From an uncultured Bacilli bacterium (GTDB lineage Bacteria > Bacillota_I > Bacilli_A > RF39 > UBA660), in contig CAKPNA010000010.1 of NCBI GenBank assembly GCA_934168275.1, positions 1 through 32,185 of the forward strand: a DNA stretch of 32,185 nt, in the 5' to 3' direction. This document shows positions 14,960 to 23,100 of this stretch, piece after piece. Position 1 is the stretch's first letter; every line of letters starts with the position of its first letter. Below the pieces are notes generated by a model. The model was not told the origin of the DNA and made no database searches. It saw only the letters and a list, made by a program, of their open reading frames with translations. The position numbers and the translations under genes were made by a program.

Positions 14960-15988
14960 TTACTTTCTTTTTCTATTATCTAATATTAATTTAATTATAC
15001 TACCTGTTGCTATAACAAATGTTGCTAGTGCTACTAAGATATTTAGATAAGGTATTAGAGATAATAATACTAAGATAGTAATACCTAATAATCCTTTTAG
15101 ATAGTCAGTACCATCTTTCTTAATGAACTTATCCCAAATAGATTTTCCGATAATATATCCTGTTATTGGTGTAGCTGTTAACATACTTACTACGTACATT
15201 ATAATAAATATAATAGATAGTTTAGAACCATAGATACTTAATAATAGTAATAGAGATATAATAGGCATAACGATCATATAACCTATTCCATATCCTACTA
15301 TCTTACCATAGTTATCTTTAGGTACAGTTAATAGTTTAGGTATTACTAATAGCATGACAGCAAAGATTAACCAATTGCTTATTAATGATAAAAATGCTGA
15401 ATTAATAGTACTATAATCTTTCTTATCTGTATCATTTGTTTCAATCATTCCTTTATTAACAATATTACCATCTTTTAAGGCTATTTTAGTATCTTTAACA
15501 TATGTTAAGTTATTAATGGTAGTATTACCATCAATAACTAAGTTATCACATGTGGTATGAACATTTTCTAAAGTTGTTCCGGTACTTATTAAAGCATCTT
15601 TAGATACAATACGAATACTTCCTCCTACTTGACCTTTAATAGTAATATCAGAAGCAAATATTATTAAATCTCTTTCAATTACTGCTTCTTTTTCAATAAC
15701 TACTTTATTACCAAAGATTATTAAGTCTTTAGTAGTACCTTTATAGTTAATAGCATTTCCAAAATTAATTGAATAATCACTTTGTGAGGCAATATTTAGG
15801 CTATTACCAAACATTACTCCTAAACCATTTATTTTACTTTCATCGTTAATTATATTACCGAAAGCAAATGATGATGAGGTAATTTCATCTTTTAAGTTAA
15901 TAGTATCATCAGCGGTTATTTCATAAGCACTAACAGTATTAATGCCAATAAATAAACTTAAGATAATACCTATTATATACTTCTTCAT
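14960..15988 (-). CDS. Membrane protein with extracytoplasmic bactofilin-like domain
   Basis: A signal peptide (residues 3-21, ending VSAYE) is followed by a repetitive beta-solenoid-like region (about 30-175: FGNSLNI, INFGNAINYKG, LIIFGNKVVI, RDLIIFASDITIKGQVGGSI), then four hydrophobic helices (about 200-325) and a basic tail. The repeats resemble polymer-forming bactofilin-type domains, but here they should lie outside the membrane. This layout is seen in uncharacterised Bacillota proteins; a structural or envelope-sensing role is inference. The ATG overlaps the stop of the permease gene, so it is coupled to that gene. Confidence 0.75.
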   Translation of the reverse strand: MKKYIIGIILSLFIGINTVSAYEITADDTINLKDEITSSSFAFGNIINDESKINGLGVMFGNSLNIASQSDYSINFGNAINYKGTTKDLIIFGNKVVIEKEAVIERDLIIFASDITIKGQVGGSIRIVSKDALISTGTTLENVHTTCDNLVIDGNTTINNLTYVKDTKIALKDGNIVNKGMIETNDTDKKDYSTINSAFLSLISNWLIFAVMLLVIPKLLTVPKDNYGKIVGYGIGYMIVMPIISLLLLLSIYGSKLSIIFIIMYVVSMLTATPITGYIIGKSIWDKFIKKDGTDYLKGLLGITILVLLSLIPYLNILVALATFVIATGSIIKLILDNRKRK

Positions 15989-17058
15989 TATAATCCTTCT
16001 TTCCTTCTATTTTTATGTATTTTACCTATTTGTCTTTCAATATCTTTTTGATAGAAGATATATGTTGTTCTTATTATTATAGCAATTGGTAGGGATAAGA
16101 CAATTCCCCAAAATCCACCAAGAGCACCACCAGCAAAGACTGCAAATATAGTAATTAATGGTGGTATTTTATTACTTTTACCATATATTTTAGGGCCAAT
16201 TACGTAACCATCAATATTTGGACATATTATACATATAATAACTGTTCCAATAAATACTTTAGTACTTATTACTGATGATATTAGTAATGAAATAATAGCG
16301 GCCACTACTCCACCAAACATTGGGATAATGCAAGATACTCCGGAGATTATTCCTAAGATTAGATAGTTAGGATGCCCAATAAGTAAGAATGCAACAGTGT
16401 ATTCAATAGTTTGAGCTAAAATGTTCATTCCTAAGCCACCAATATATTTATTTAATTCACTATCTAGTTTCTTAACATACTGATATGTTCTTCTTTTAGT
16501 TCTAAGTAAATATTCTTTTAACCAATTTCTTATTTTATCCATATCATTTAGTAAGTATAAACTAACACAGACAATAATAGCAAAATTAGTAAAGAAATTA
16601 ACAGAGGTATTTACTATACTAACAGCACCATTAGAGATGTATGCTCCAACATTCTTAATAATACTACCACTAAGATCTTTAACTGTAGTTTGCCATTCTC
16701 CTAAATTTATCGCATACTTAGTGGATATATCAGATAAGAATGTGGATATATTACTTAGAAATGTTAAGGTTTGTTCGTATAACATAGGGACTGCTAATAA
16801 GATAATTATTATTAGGCCTCCTAAACCGATGATACCTACTACTAAGATAGCTAACCATTTAGGGCTTCCTGAGTCAGTTAATTTTTTAACAATTGGATAT
16901 ACAGCATAAGATATAGCAAAGGCTAATACAAATGGTGATAATATATTAAATATTGTTGATATAGTACCTATCCATAAATCTTTTATTAGATATAATAAAC
17001 AGATGATAGCTACTAATATTAAAGTATTTAACCATTGATAATTTAGTTTGTTTTTCAT
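15988..17058 (-). CDS. AI-2E family transporter (PerM/YdiK-like permease)
   Basis: A polytopic protein of 356 residues with about eight hydrophobic segments. Family signs are the paired N-terminal helices around SPFVLAFAISYAVYPIV, a soluble segment near 100-145, and the C-terminal block with YVIGPKIYGKSNKIPPLITIFAVFAGGALGG. Members are annotated as AI-2 exporters, but others move ions or have unknown substrates, so the name should be read as a family label. A GTG at 17067 is in frame but only three bases from the AAAGGA site; the ATG at 17058 is about twelve away. Both are possible. It overlaps or abuts dtd. Confidence 0.85.
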   Translation of the reverse strand: MKNKLNYQWLNTLILVAIICLLYLIKDLWIGTISTIFNILSPFVLAFAISYAVYPIVKKLTDSGSPKWLAILVVGIIGLGGLIIIILLAVPMLYEQTLTFLSNISTFLSDISTKYAINLGEWQTTVKDLSGSIIKNVGAYISNGAVSIVNTSVNFFTNFAIIVCVSLYLLNDMDKIRNWLKEYLLRTKRRTYQYVKKLDSELNKYIGGLGMNILAQTIEYTVAFLLIGHPNYLILGIISGVSCIIPMFGGVVAAIISLLISSVISTKVFIGTVIICIICPNIDGYVIGPKIYGKSNKIPPLITIFAVFAGGALGGFWGIVLSLPIAIIIRTTYIFYQKDIERQIGKIHKNRRKEGL

Positions 17059-17059
17059 A

Positions 17060-17503
17060 CTAATCACTAGTCCTTTCTAAGATAATTGTTATAGGTCCAT
17101 CGTTAGTAATACTTACTTCCATTTCAGCACCAAAGATTCCTGTTTCTACTTTAACATGACTCCTTAACTTTTCATTAAAGATATCATATAGTTTGATAGC
17201 TTCTTCACCATTTAGGGCATTAACATAACTAGGTCTTCGACCTTTTCTACTATCAGCATATAAAGTAAACTGACTAATTGATAGAATATCTCCACCAACA
17301 TCTAATAGTGATTTATTCATAATACCATTTTCATCATCAAAAATTCTTAGATTTAATACTTTATCTACCATATAATCAATTATATCTAAATTATCTTTAT
17401 ATGTAAACCCTACTAATAAAACTAGTCCATGCTCAATACTACCTACTACTTTATTATCTACTTTAACACTAGATTTTAAACTTCTTTGAACGACTATTTT
17501 CAT
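17060..17503 (-). CDS. dtd: D-aminoacyl-tRNA deacylase
   Basis: Hydrolyses D-amino acids (and misattached glycine) from tRNA in the cytoplasm, protecting translation. The SQFTLY motif is at 77-82 and the Gly-cisPro motif at NDGPIT (134-139), both required for substrate selection. The 147-residue length is standard. Its ATG overlaps the rsh stop by one base. The rsh-dtd pair is a classic Bacillota arrangement. Confidence 0.97.
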   Translation of the reverse strand: MKIVVQRSLKSSVKVDNKVVGSIEHGLVLLVGFTYKDNLDIIDYMVDKVLNLRIFDDENGIMNKSLLDVGGDILSISQFTLYADSRKGRRPSYVNALNGEEAIKLYDIFNEKLRSHVKVETGIFGAEMEVSITNDGPITIILERTSD

Positions 17504-19662
17504 TAGTTTATCATCCTTTCAACACGAATAATAAATGGTAAGGCATATAAGTCATTACAAAATTTATCTAATTTTTCTTTATTTTCTACCAATATAGTCA
17601 TCATATAAGCTTTATATTCACTTTTATTAATAGTAGTCATACTATCTATTACAATATTATTAGTAGAGGCTTTATTAATGATATCTACTAAATTATCGGA
17701 TGAATTAGTATAAATATAGATGTCTGTGGCAAACTTTTTAGTACCAGTATCATTCCAACGAACATTAATTAATCTTTCATCAACATCAATAATATTCTTA
17801 CAGTTAGTACGGTGAATAGTAATACCACTACCTTTAGTAATATAACCAATAATCGTATCTCCTGGAACAGGTTTACAACAATTACTTAAACTAGATTTTA
17901 TTTCTTCCATACCTTCAACTAAGATATCATTTTTACTATTCTTTCTAATAGTAGTACTAGGTGCTTTTATATCAATATCAGGAGTTGATTCCTTTTTCTT
18001 ATTAATTAGTTTCATAACTGATGCAATAGTTATTTTACCGCTACCAAGAGAAGTACATAAGTCATCATAATCTTTTAGATTAAAAGTATCTAAGATAGTA
18101 TCTAGGTTATTATTGATAGTTTCATTTATTGGTAATTCTTTTTTTCTTAATTCATTTTCTAGTAATTCTTCACCTTTATCATAGTTATCATCTTTTTCTA
18201 GTTTACTATAGAATGATTTAATTCTATTTTTAGCTTGGGTAGTGACAACAAAGTTTAACCAATCTTTATTAGGGCCTTTAGACGTTTTACTAGTATTTAT
18301 TTTAATTATATCACCGGTTTTTAATTCATAGTCTAGAGGTACGATATTATCATTAACGATAGCCGATACTGTTTTATCCCCTACTTCACTATGGACTTTA
18401 TACGCAAAGTCAATCGGAGTAGCACCTTGAGGAAACTCTAAGACATCTCCTTTTGGAGTATAGACATAAATAACATCTGTACTTAGAACATCTTTTTTAA
18501 CACTATCGATAAACTCTTGAGATGTTGAGGCTTCTTCATTTAATTCAATAATACTTCTAAATATTTCTAGTTTCTTTTCAATGCTATCTTTTTGAGCTAA
18601 GACATTCGAACCATTTTCTTTATAAGACCAATGAGAAGCAATACCATACTCCGCTATTTTATCCATATCATATGTTCTAATTTGTATTTCAAATAATGCT
18701 CCATCAATACCAAATACAGTTGTATGAAGTGATTGATATAGATTTGTTTTAGGCATGGCAATATAATCTTTAAATCTTTTAGGTACAGGTTTATATTTGG
18801 AATGAATAAGTCCTAGAGCTAGATAACATTCTTGTTCAGTATCAACGAATACTCGTAGGGCTAGAATATCATAGATATCATTAAACTTCTTACCTTTTTG
18901 TAATTTATTATATATTGAATAAATACTTTTACTTCTTCCTTTTATTTCATGTTTAATATTATGCTCATTTAGTAAGTTAGATACTTCTTCCATCATTTTA
19001 CCAACGGCAGCATCTCTTTCGACTTTTTTGGCATTTAATCTTTCTACGATATCAAAGTAAGCATCAGGTTTTAGATATCTTAAGGATAAGTCTTCTAGTT
19101 CACTTTTAATTTTATACATACCTAGTCGATGGGCAACTGGTGTTAATATTTCTAGAGTTTCTTTAGCTTTTCGCTTTTGCTTTTCTTCTGATAAGACATA
19201 GATAGTTCGCATATTATGAAGACGATCAGCTAATTTAATAATTATTACTCGAACATCATTAGAAAGTCCTACTAATATTTTTCTTTGGTTAGCGGCCATT
19301 TGTTCAGAGTCAGATGTAAAGTTTATTTTATTAATCTTGGTAACGCCATCAACTAGGTTGGCTACTTCTTCACCAAATAGTTCAGCTAATTCTTCTTTCG
19401 TACTATCAGAGTCTTCAATGGTATCATGGAGTAAAGCGGCACTAATAGCTTTAGCATCAGCATTAACATCCGTTAAGATATAAGCAACATTCAAAGGGTG
19501 TTGAATATAATCTTCCCCACTAATTCTCTTTTGATAAAAGTGTTTATCTAAGGCATAATCAAAGGCTCTTCTTATTAAATCAAGATCTTCTTCATTATCA
19601 TCATATTCTTTAACTTTATTTATTAAATCATCTATTGATAGATTTATTGTTTTTACACTCAT
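17503..19662 (-). CDS. rel: Bifunctional (p)ppGpp synthetase/hydrolase (RSH)
   Basis: Makes and degrades the stringent-response alarmone. The HD hydrolase domain (about 30-160) has H55, HD at 79-80 and TIED after it. The synthetase domain (about 235-345) contains GRSKSIYSIYNK, RFKD at 296-299 (the form typical of bifunctional enzymes) and YQSLHTTV. TGS follows at about 391-455, then a helical region, the NCCKPVPGD zinc-finger-like region near 600 and a C-terminal ACT domain (about 645-719). It is full length and all catalytic residues are intact. It lies 15 nt after secDF and is coupled to dtd. The apt gene found between secDF/recJ and rel in many relatives is missing. Confidence 0.97.
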   Translation of the reverse strand: MSVKTINLSIDDLINKVKEYDDNEEDLDLIRRAFDYALDKHFYQKRISGEDYIQHPLNVAYILTDVNADAKAISAALLHDTIEDSDSTKEELAELFGEEVANLVDGVTKINKINFTSDSEQMAANQRKILVGLSNDVRVIIIKLADRLHNMRTIYVLSEEKQKRKAKETLEILTPVAHRLGMYKIKSELEDLSLRYLKPDAYFDIVERLNAKKVERDAAVGKMMEEVSNLLNEHNIKHEIKGRSKSIYSIYNKLQKGKKFNDIYDILALRVFVDTEQECYLALGLIHSKYKPVPKRFKDYIAMPKTNLYQSLHTTVFGIDGALFEIQIRTYDMDKIAEYGIASHWSYKENGSNVLAQKDSIEKKLEIFRSIIELNEEASTSQEFIDSVKKDVLSTDVIYVYTPKGDVLEFPQGATPIDFAYKVHSEVGDKTVSAIVNDNIVPLDYELKTGDIIKINTSKTSKGPNKDWLNFVVTTQAKNRIKSFYSKLEKDDNYDKGEELLENELRKKELPINETINNNLDTILDTFNLKDYDDLCTSLGSGKITIASVMKLINKKKESTPDIDIKAPSTTIRKNSKNDILVEGMEEIKSSLSNCCKPVPGDTIIGYITKGSGITIHRTNCKNIIDVDERLINVRWNDTGTKKFATDIYIYTNSSDNLVDIINKASTNNIVIDSMTTINKSEYKAYMMTILVENKEKLDKFCNDLYALPFIIRVERMIN

Positions 19663-19677
19663 AATATATACTTCTTT

Positions 19678-21918
19678 CTAGCAGTTAATGCCTTTTATTT
19701 TTAATTCATTTATATCATCTAAGTCTTTATCTTCTTTAATAGGTTTATGAATTCTTCTTTTTTCTAAATATAACCAAATATTATTAGAGATAAAGATAGA
19801 TGAATATACACCAACGATAAATCCTGCTAATAAAGCAATATTAAAGTTTATTATTTCATGAGAACCAAATACCATTAAACAAATTACCGGAACTATTGTA
19901 GTAATAGTAGTAAGAATTGTTCGGTATAGAGTTCTCCTAACACTGATATTTACCAGGTCTTCTAATTCTTCATCAGTACATTTATTCTTATATTTATTTT
20001 TATAATTTTCTCTAACCATATCAAAAGTAACAATAGTATCATTGATAGAATAACCAATAATAGTAAGAAGAGCCGCAATAAAGATTGAAGTGATTTTTAA
20101 GTGTGTAGCTCCAAAGAACAAAAATACCATTAGAACATCATGTATTAGAGCAATAATAGCAGCAACAGCATAGTTAAATTTAAATCTAATTGATACATAT
20201 ATAACAATACCAATACTAGCAAATATTAATGACTTTATAGCATTCTTTACTAGTTCTTGTTTAACAATATTACTAACTGCATATATTTCTGTATCAACAT
20301 TATAATCACTTTGTAATTTATTTCCTAAATTCTTTATTTCTTCTTCATTTAAAGTTTCTTTTATATCAATAGATATAATATCATTATTAGTACTCTCCCC
20401 AATTATATGATAAGAGGTTAAATCTTTTTTTATTGTGTTTAAATCAGTATTAGTATCTTTAGTATTAATAGATATACTAGTACCACCGGAAAAATCTATT
20501 CCTAAGTTTATACCACGGTAGATAAATAGTCCACTCATAACTATAATTAGCATGATAGTTAATAAGTATGAATACTTTTTAGTTTTAACGATATTTATTT
20601 TTTCATATGGTATTTTTATTTCACTAGATTTCTCTATTTTATTTTTCTTAACGCCAATAAATAGATATGGTTTATTATCAAATACTTTAGTTTTAATAAA
20701 ATACTTAATAATTACTTTAGTTAAGAATACCATGACAAAGATAGTAACTAGGACGTTAATAATTAACATTGTAGCAAAACCACGAATAGAACTATCTCCT
20801 AGAATGAACAAGATAACTGCCGCAATAATCGTAGTTATGTTAGCGTCCACAATACTAGAAAATGAATTTTTATTACCTAAATCAAAACTTTTATCAATAC
20901 TTTTACCAATTAAGATATTTTCTTTTATTCTTTCAAAACTAATAATTGAAGCATCAACAGCCATCCCTATTCCAAGAAGAAGAGCGGCAATACCTGGTAA
21001 TGTTAAGACACCATTAATTAGATAGAATATTAAGAATGATAAGATAGTATATAAAGTTATCCCAAAACTAGCAACAAGTCCACAGAACTTATATATAACT
21101 ACCATTAAAATCATTACTAACACGATACCTATTAAACCGGCTACTAGTGTTTTAGATAAAGATAATTCCCCAAATGATGCTTCAACAGTATGGGATGATA
21201 ATTCAGTTAGTTTAGTAGGTAATGCTCCTGAGTTGATTAAGTCGACTAATGTTTTAGCTTCTTTCTTAGTAAAATTACCGGAGATGATAACATCTGAAGC
21301 AAAGCCTCGGTCAACTGTAGCGGCTGATAAGCAATGTGATGTACTTGAGCCACATAGTCCTCTTTCTTTAACATAACTATCCGTATTTTCATCATAATCT
21401 AACCATATAACAATAATATTATTAGTCATCGTACTTACTTTTTTAGTAACATCATAGAAAGTGCTAGTATCTTTAATACTTAATGATACGGCAGGTTTTC
21501 CCATTGTATCAGTAGTTTCTTTAGCCGAACCTCCTAAGACTTCACTAGTCATAAGTAAATTATCATTATAATCTCTAAAAGATAAAGTAGCGGTAGAGGC
21601 AATCATCTTTCTTGCATCATCAGCATTAGTAACACCGGCTAATTTAATTCTAATACGGTCATTACCTTCAATAGATATTTCAGGTTCACTGACTCCTAAG
21701 ATATCGATTCTTTTTCCTATTGCTTTATAGGTACTATATAACATATCATTATCTAGTTTTTTACCATCTAAAGATTCTACTTGATATAATATTTCAAAGC
21801 CTCCTTGTAAATCTAGTCCATAATGAGTAATATTTAATAATGGTTTAATAGAATATACTCCAAGGGCAAATAATAGTACTAAAATAATACTACCAATAAT
21901 AAATTTAGTTTTTTTCAT
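19678..21918 (-). CDS. secDF: Fused protein translocase subunit SecDF
   Basis: A single chain of 746 residues joining SecD and SecF, which use the proton gradient to pull secreted proteins through SecYEG. The SecD half begins with one helix and a long extracytoplasmic domain with GLDLQGGFEILYQV, followed by GIGMAVDASIISFERIKE in the membrane block. The SecF half contains GINLGIDFSGGTSI and GYSINDTIVTFDMVRENY. The fused form matches Bacillus. An upstream ATG at 21945 is in frame, but the ATG at 21918 lies behind GGAGGATGTTAAGT and begins the hydrophobic stretch. It overlaps the comN-like gene by 14 nt. Confidence 0.97.
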   Translation of the reverse strand: MKKTKFIIGSIILVLLFALGVYSIKPLLNITHYGLDLQGGFEILYQVESLDGKKLDNDMLYSTYKAIGKRIDILGVSEPEISIEGNDRIRIKLAGVTNADDARKMIASTATLSFRDYNDNLLMTSEVLGGSAKETTDTMGKPAVSLSIKDTSTFYDVTKKVSTMTNNIIVIWLDYDENTDSYVKERGLCGSSTSHCLSAATVDRGFASDVIISGNFTKKEAKTLVDLINSGALPTKLTELSSHTVEASFGELSLSKTLVAGLIGIVLVMILMVVIYKFCGLVASFGITLYTILSFLIFYLINGVLTLPGIAALLLGIGMAVDASIISFERIKENILIGKSIDKSFDLGNKNSFSSIVDANITTIIAAVILFILGDSSIRGFATMLIINVLVTIFVMVFLTKVIIKYFIKTKVFDNKPYLFIGVKKNKIEKSSEIKIPYEKINIVKTKKYSYLLTIMLIIVMSGLFIYRGINLGIDFSGGTSISINTKDTNTDLNTIKKDLTSYHIIGESTNNDIISIDIKETLNEEEIKNLGNKLQSDYNVDTEIYAVSNIVKQELVKNAIKSLIFASIGIVIYVSIRFKFNYAVAAIIALIHDVLMVFLFFGATHLKITSIFIAALLTIIGYSINDTIVTFDMVRENYKNKYKNKCTDEELEDLVNISVRRTLYRTILTTITTIVPVICLMVFGSHEIINFNIALLAGFIVGVYSSIFISNNIWLYLEKRRIHKPIKEDKDLDDINELKIKGINC

Positions 21919-22183
21919 ACTTAACATCCTCCAATACTCTTTCACTATTCTTTAACTTTTCTTTTAAATAATTATCAACATTTGTTATATCAACATGTAT
22001 TATATCATCAACCATTTCAGATATAGATAAATCATTAGCGGTCTTCCATTTATTAATAGATAAATAGTTCCATATATCTTCATTCTTTATATAGGGATAC
22101 TTTTGGCTATTTAATCTTTGCTTTACTGAAAAGGCTGGTTTTAATCTTAAATATAATTCTTTTAAACTACTATACTCTTCCAT
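21905..22183 (-). CDS. comN: ComN-like post-transcriptional regulator
   Basis: A small cytoplasmic protein of 92 residues. The pattern LRLKPAFSVKQRLNS, then YIKNEDIWNYLSINKW and ISEMVDDIIHVDITNVDNYL resembles the post-transcriptional regulator family that includes Bacillus ComN (YrzD), which acts on comE mRNA and lies next to secDF in B. subtilis. The neighbourhood is the same here. Sequence similarity is moderate, so the name rests partly on context. AAGGTGGTATC precedes the ATG. It is the first gene of the secDF-rel-dtd operon. Confidence 0.72.
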   Translation of the reverse strand: MEEYSSLKELYLRLKPAFSVKQRLNSQKYPYIKNEDIWNYLSINKWKTANDLSISEMVDDIIHVDITNVDNYLKEKLKNSERVLEDVKYEKN

Positions 22184-22200
22184 GATACCACCTTGATATA

Positions 22201-22206
22201 ATTATA
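22201..22206 (-). promoter_or_regulatory. -10 element of the comN-secDF operon
   Basis: TATAAT on the minus strand, 18 nt before the comN-like ATG and just after the spoIIGA terminator. The matching -35 (TTTTAA at 17 nt) is poor. Confidence 0.45.
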
Positions 22207-22229
22207 TAACAAATTAGTATAATTTAAAA

Positions 22230-22262
22230 GAAAAAATGCATAAGTCAGTGGATTTATGCAAC
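22230..22262 (-). terminator. Intrinsic terminator of spoIIGA
   Basis: On the minus strand TGCATAA, a 10-nt loop and TTATGCA are followed by TTTTTTC. It starts a few bases past the spoIIGA stop, so no gene is co-transcribed behind spoIIGA. Confidence 0.85.
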
Positions 22263-22269
22263 GAGATGG

Positions 22270-23049
22270 TTATTCTAACAACTTACTATGTAAAATAACT
22301 TCGATACCGTCAATATTTATTTTATGAGATGTGAGTCCTAGTAAAAGTTTCTTCTTATACCCTATTCCCTCAATATAAAGATTATTTATTGTGATACATT
22401 CTAATAGTTCATGACCACTAGCCGTACTATATGGTACTAAGATTACTTTTTCATTAGTTATATCTACTAAGTTTTTATTTATTAAAATTATAGGGCGATG
22501 GTGATATGGGTCATATAGGCCATTACCTGTATCTAAGAAGGCTGTTGTTTTAATAGTGGTGTTATTGTTTAGAGTAATAATAATGTTATAGTAATTAGAA
22601 TAGTTATTCTTTAGTTTCTTTACAGTTTTAGTATAGAGATATAATATAATGGGAGAGATAATTAGTAGCGAGATAATACTTACTTGATAGTTATTACGAT
22701 ATATTATTAAGTTATCACGATGATAGTTTAATTTTATGGTAATTAGATATAGAAAACCTCCTAGAGTAATACTAGTAATATAAAGATAGATAAGGTTTGT
22801 GATAGTATAGCGAATATCTTTATAACCAAAACATACTACTAACATTAAGATAGTATTGATAAACTTAAAGATATATAATAAATAACCATTATCTAACATC
22901 GATACAATAATCATTAAAGAACCTAGAACAGAAGATAATAATAATTTCTTAATGGTAGTTCTTCTATTTAGAATGATACTAACACTAGTTAATAATATAA
23001 AGTCAAAGATAAAGTTTATTAAAATAGTTAGATCTAGATATACTGTCAT
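22270..23049 (-). CDS. spoIIGA: SpoIIGA, sigma-E factor processing peptidase
   Basis: A membrane-bound aspartic protease that activates pro-sigma-E in the mother cell. Five hydrophobic helices cover about 1-145 and the cytoplasmic protease domain follows, with the catalytic motif FLDTGNGLYDP (Asp at 173) and the later VPYSTASG strand. Length 259 is slightly short of Bacillus (about 300) but complete. GGTGAGAAT precedes the ATG. The usual next gene, sigE, is not downstream; a terminator follows instead, and sigG is about 14 kb away. It lies 51 nt after parE, with the parE terminator between. Confidence 0.9.
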   Translation of the reverse strand: MTVYLDLTILINFIFDFILLTSVSIILNRRTTIKKLLLSSVLGSLMIIVSMLDNGYLLYIFKFINTILMLVVCFGYKDIRYTITNLIYLYITSITLGGFLYLITIKLNYHRDNLIIYRNNYQVSIISLLIISPIILYLYTKTVKKLKNNYSNYYNIIITLNNNTTIKTTAFLDTGNGLYDPYHHRPIILINKNLVDITNEKVILVPYSTASGHELLECITINNLYIEGIGYKKKLLLGLTSHKINIDGIEVILHSKLLE

Positions 23050-23069
23050 ATTCTCACCATAGATAGTAT

Positions 23070-23100
23070 AAAAAAAATATGACTATAAATATGTCATATT
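23070..23100 (-). terminator. Intrinsic terminator of parE
   Basis: On the minus strand AATATGAC, loop ATATTTATA, GTCATATT is followed by seven or more Ts. It begins at the parE stop and lies immediately upstream of spoIIGA. Confidence 0.85.

Noticed and set aside
20552..21025. Plus-strand ORF of 157 codons
   Set aside because: It is antisense to secDF, and its hydrophobic content is the shadow of membrane helices in the real gene.
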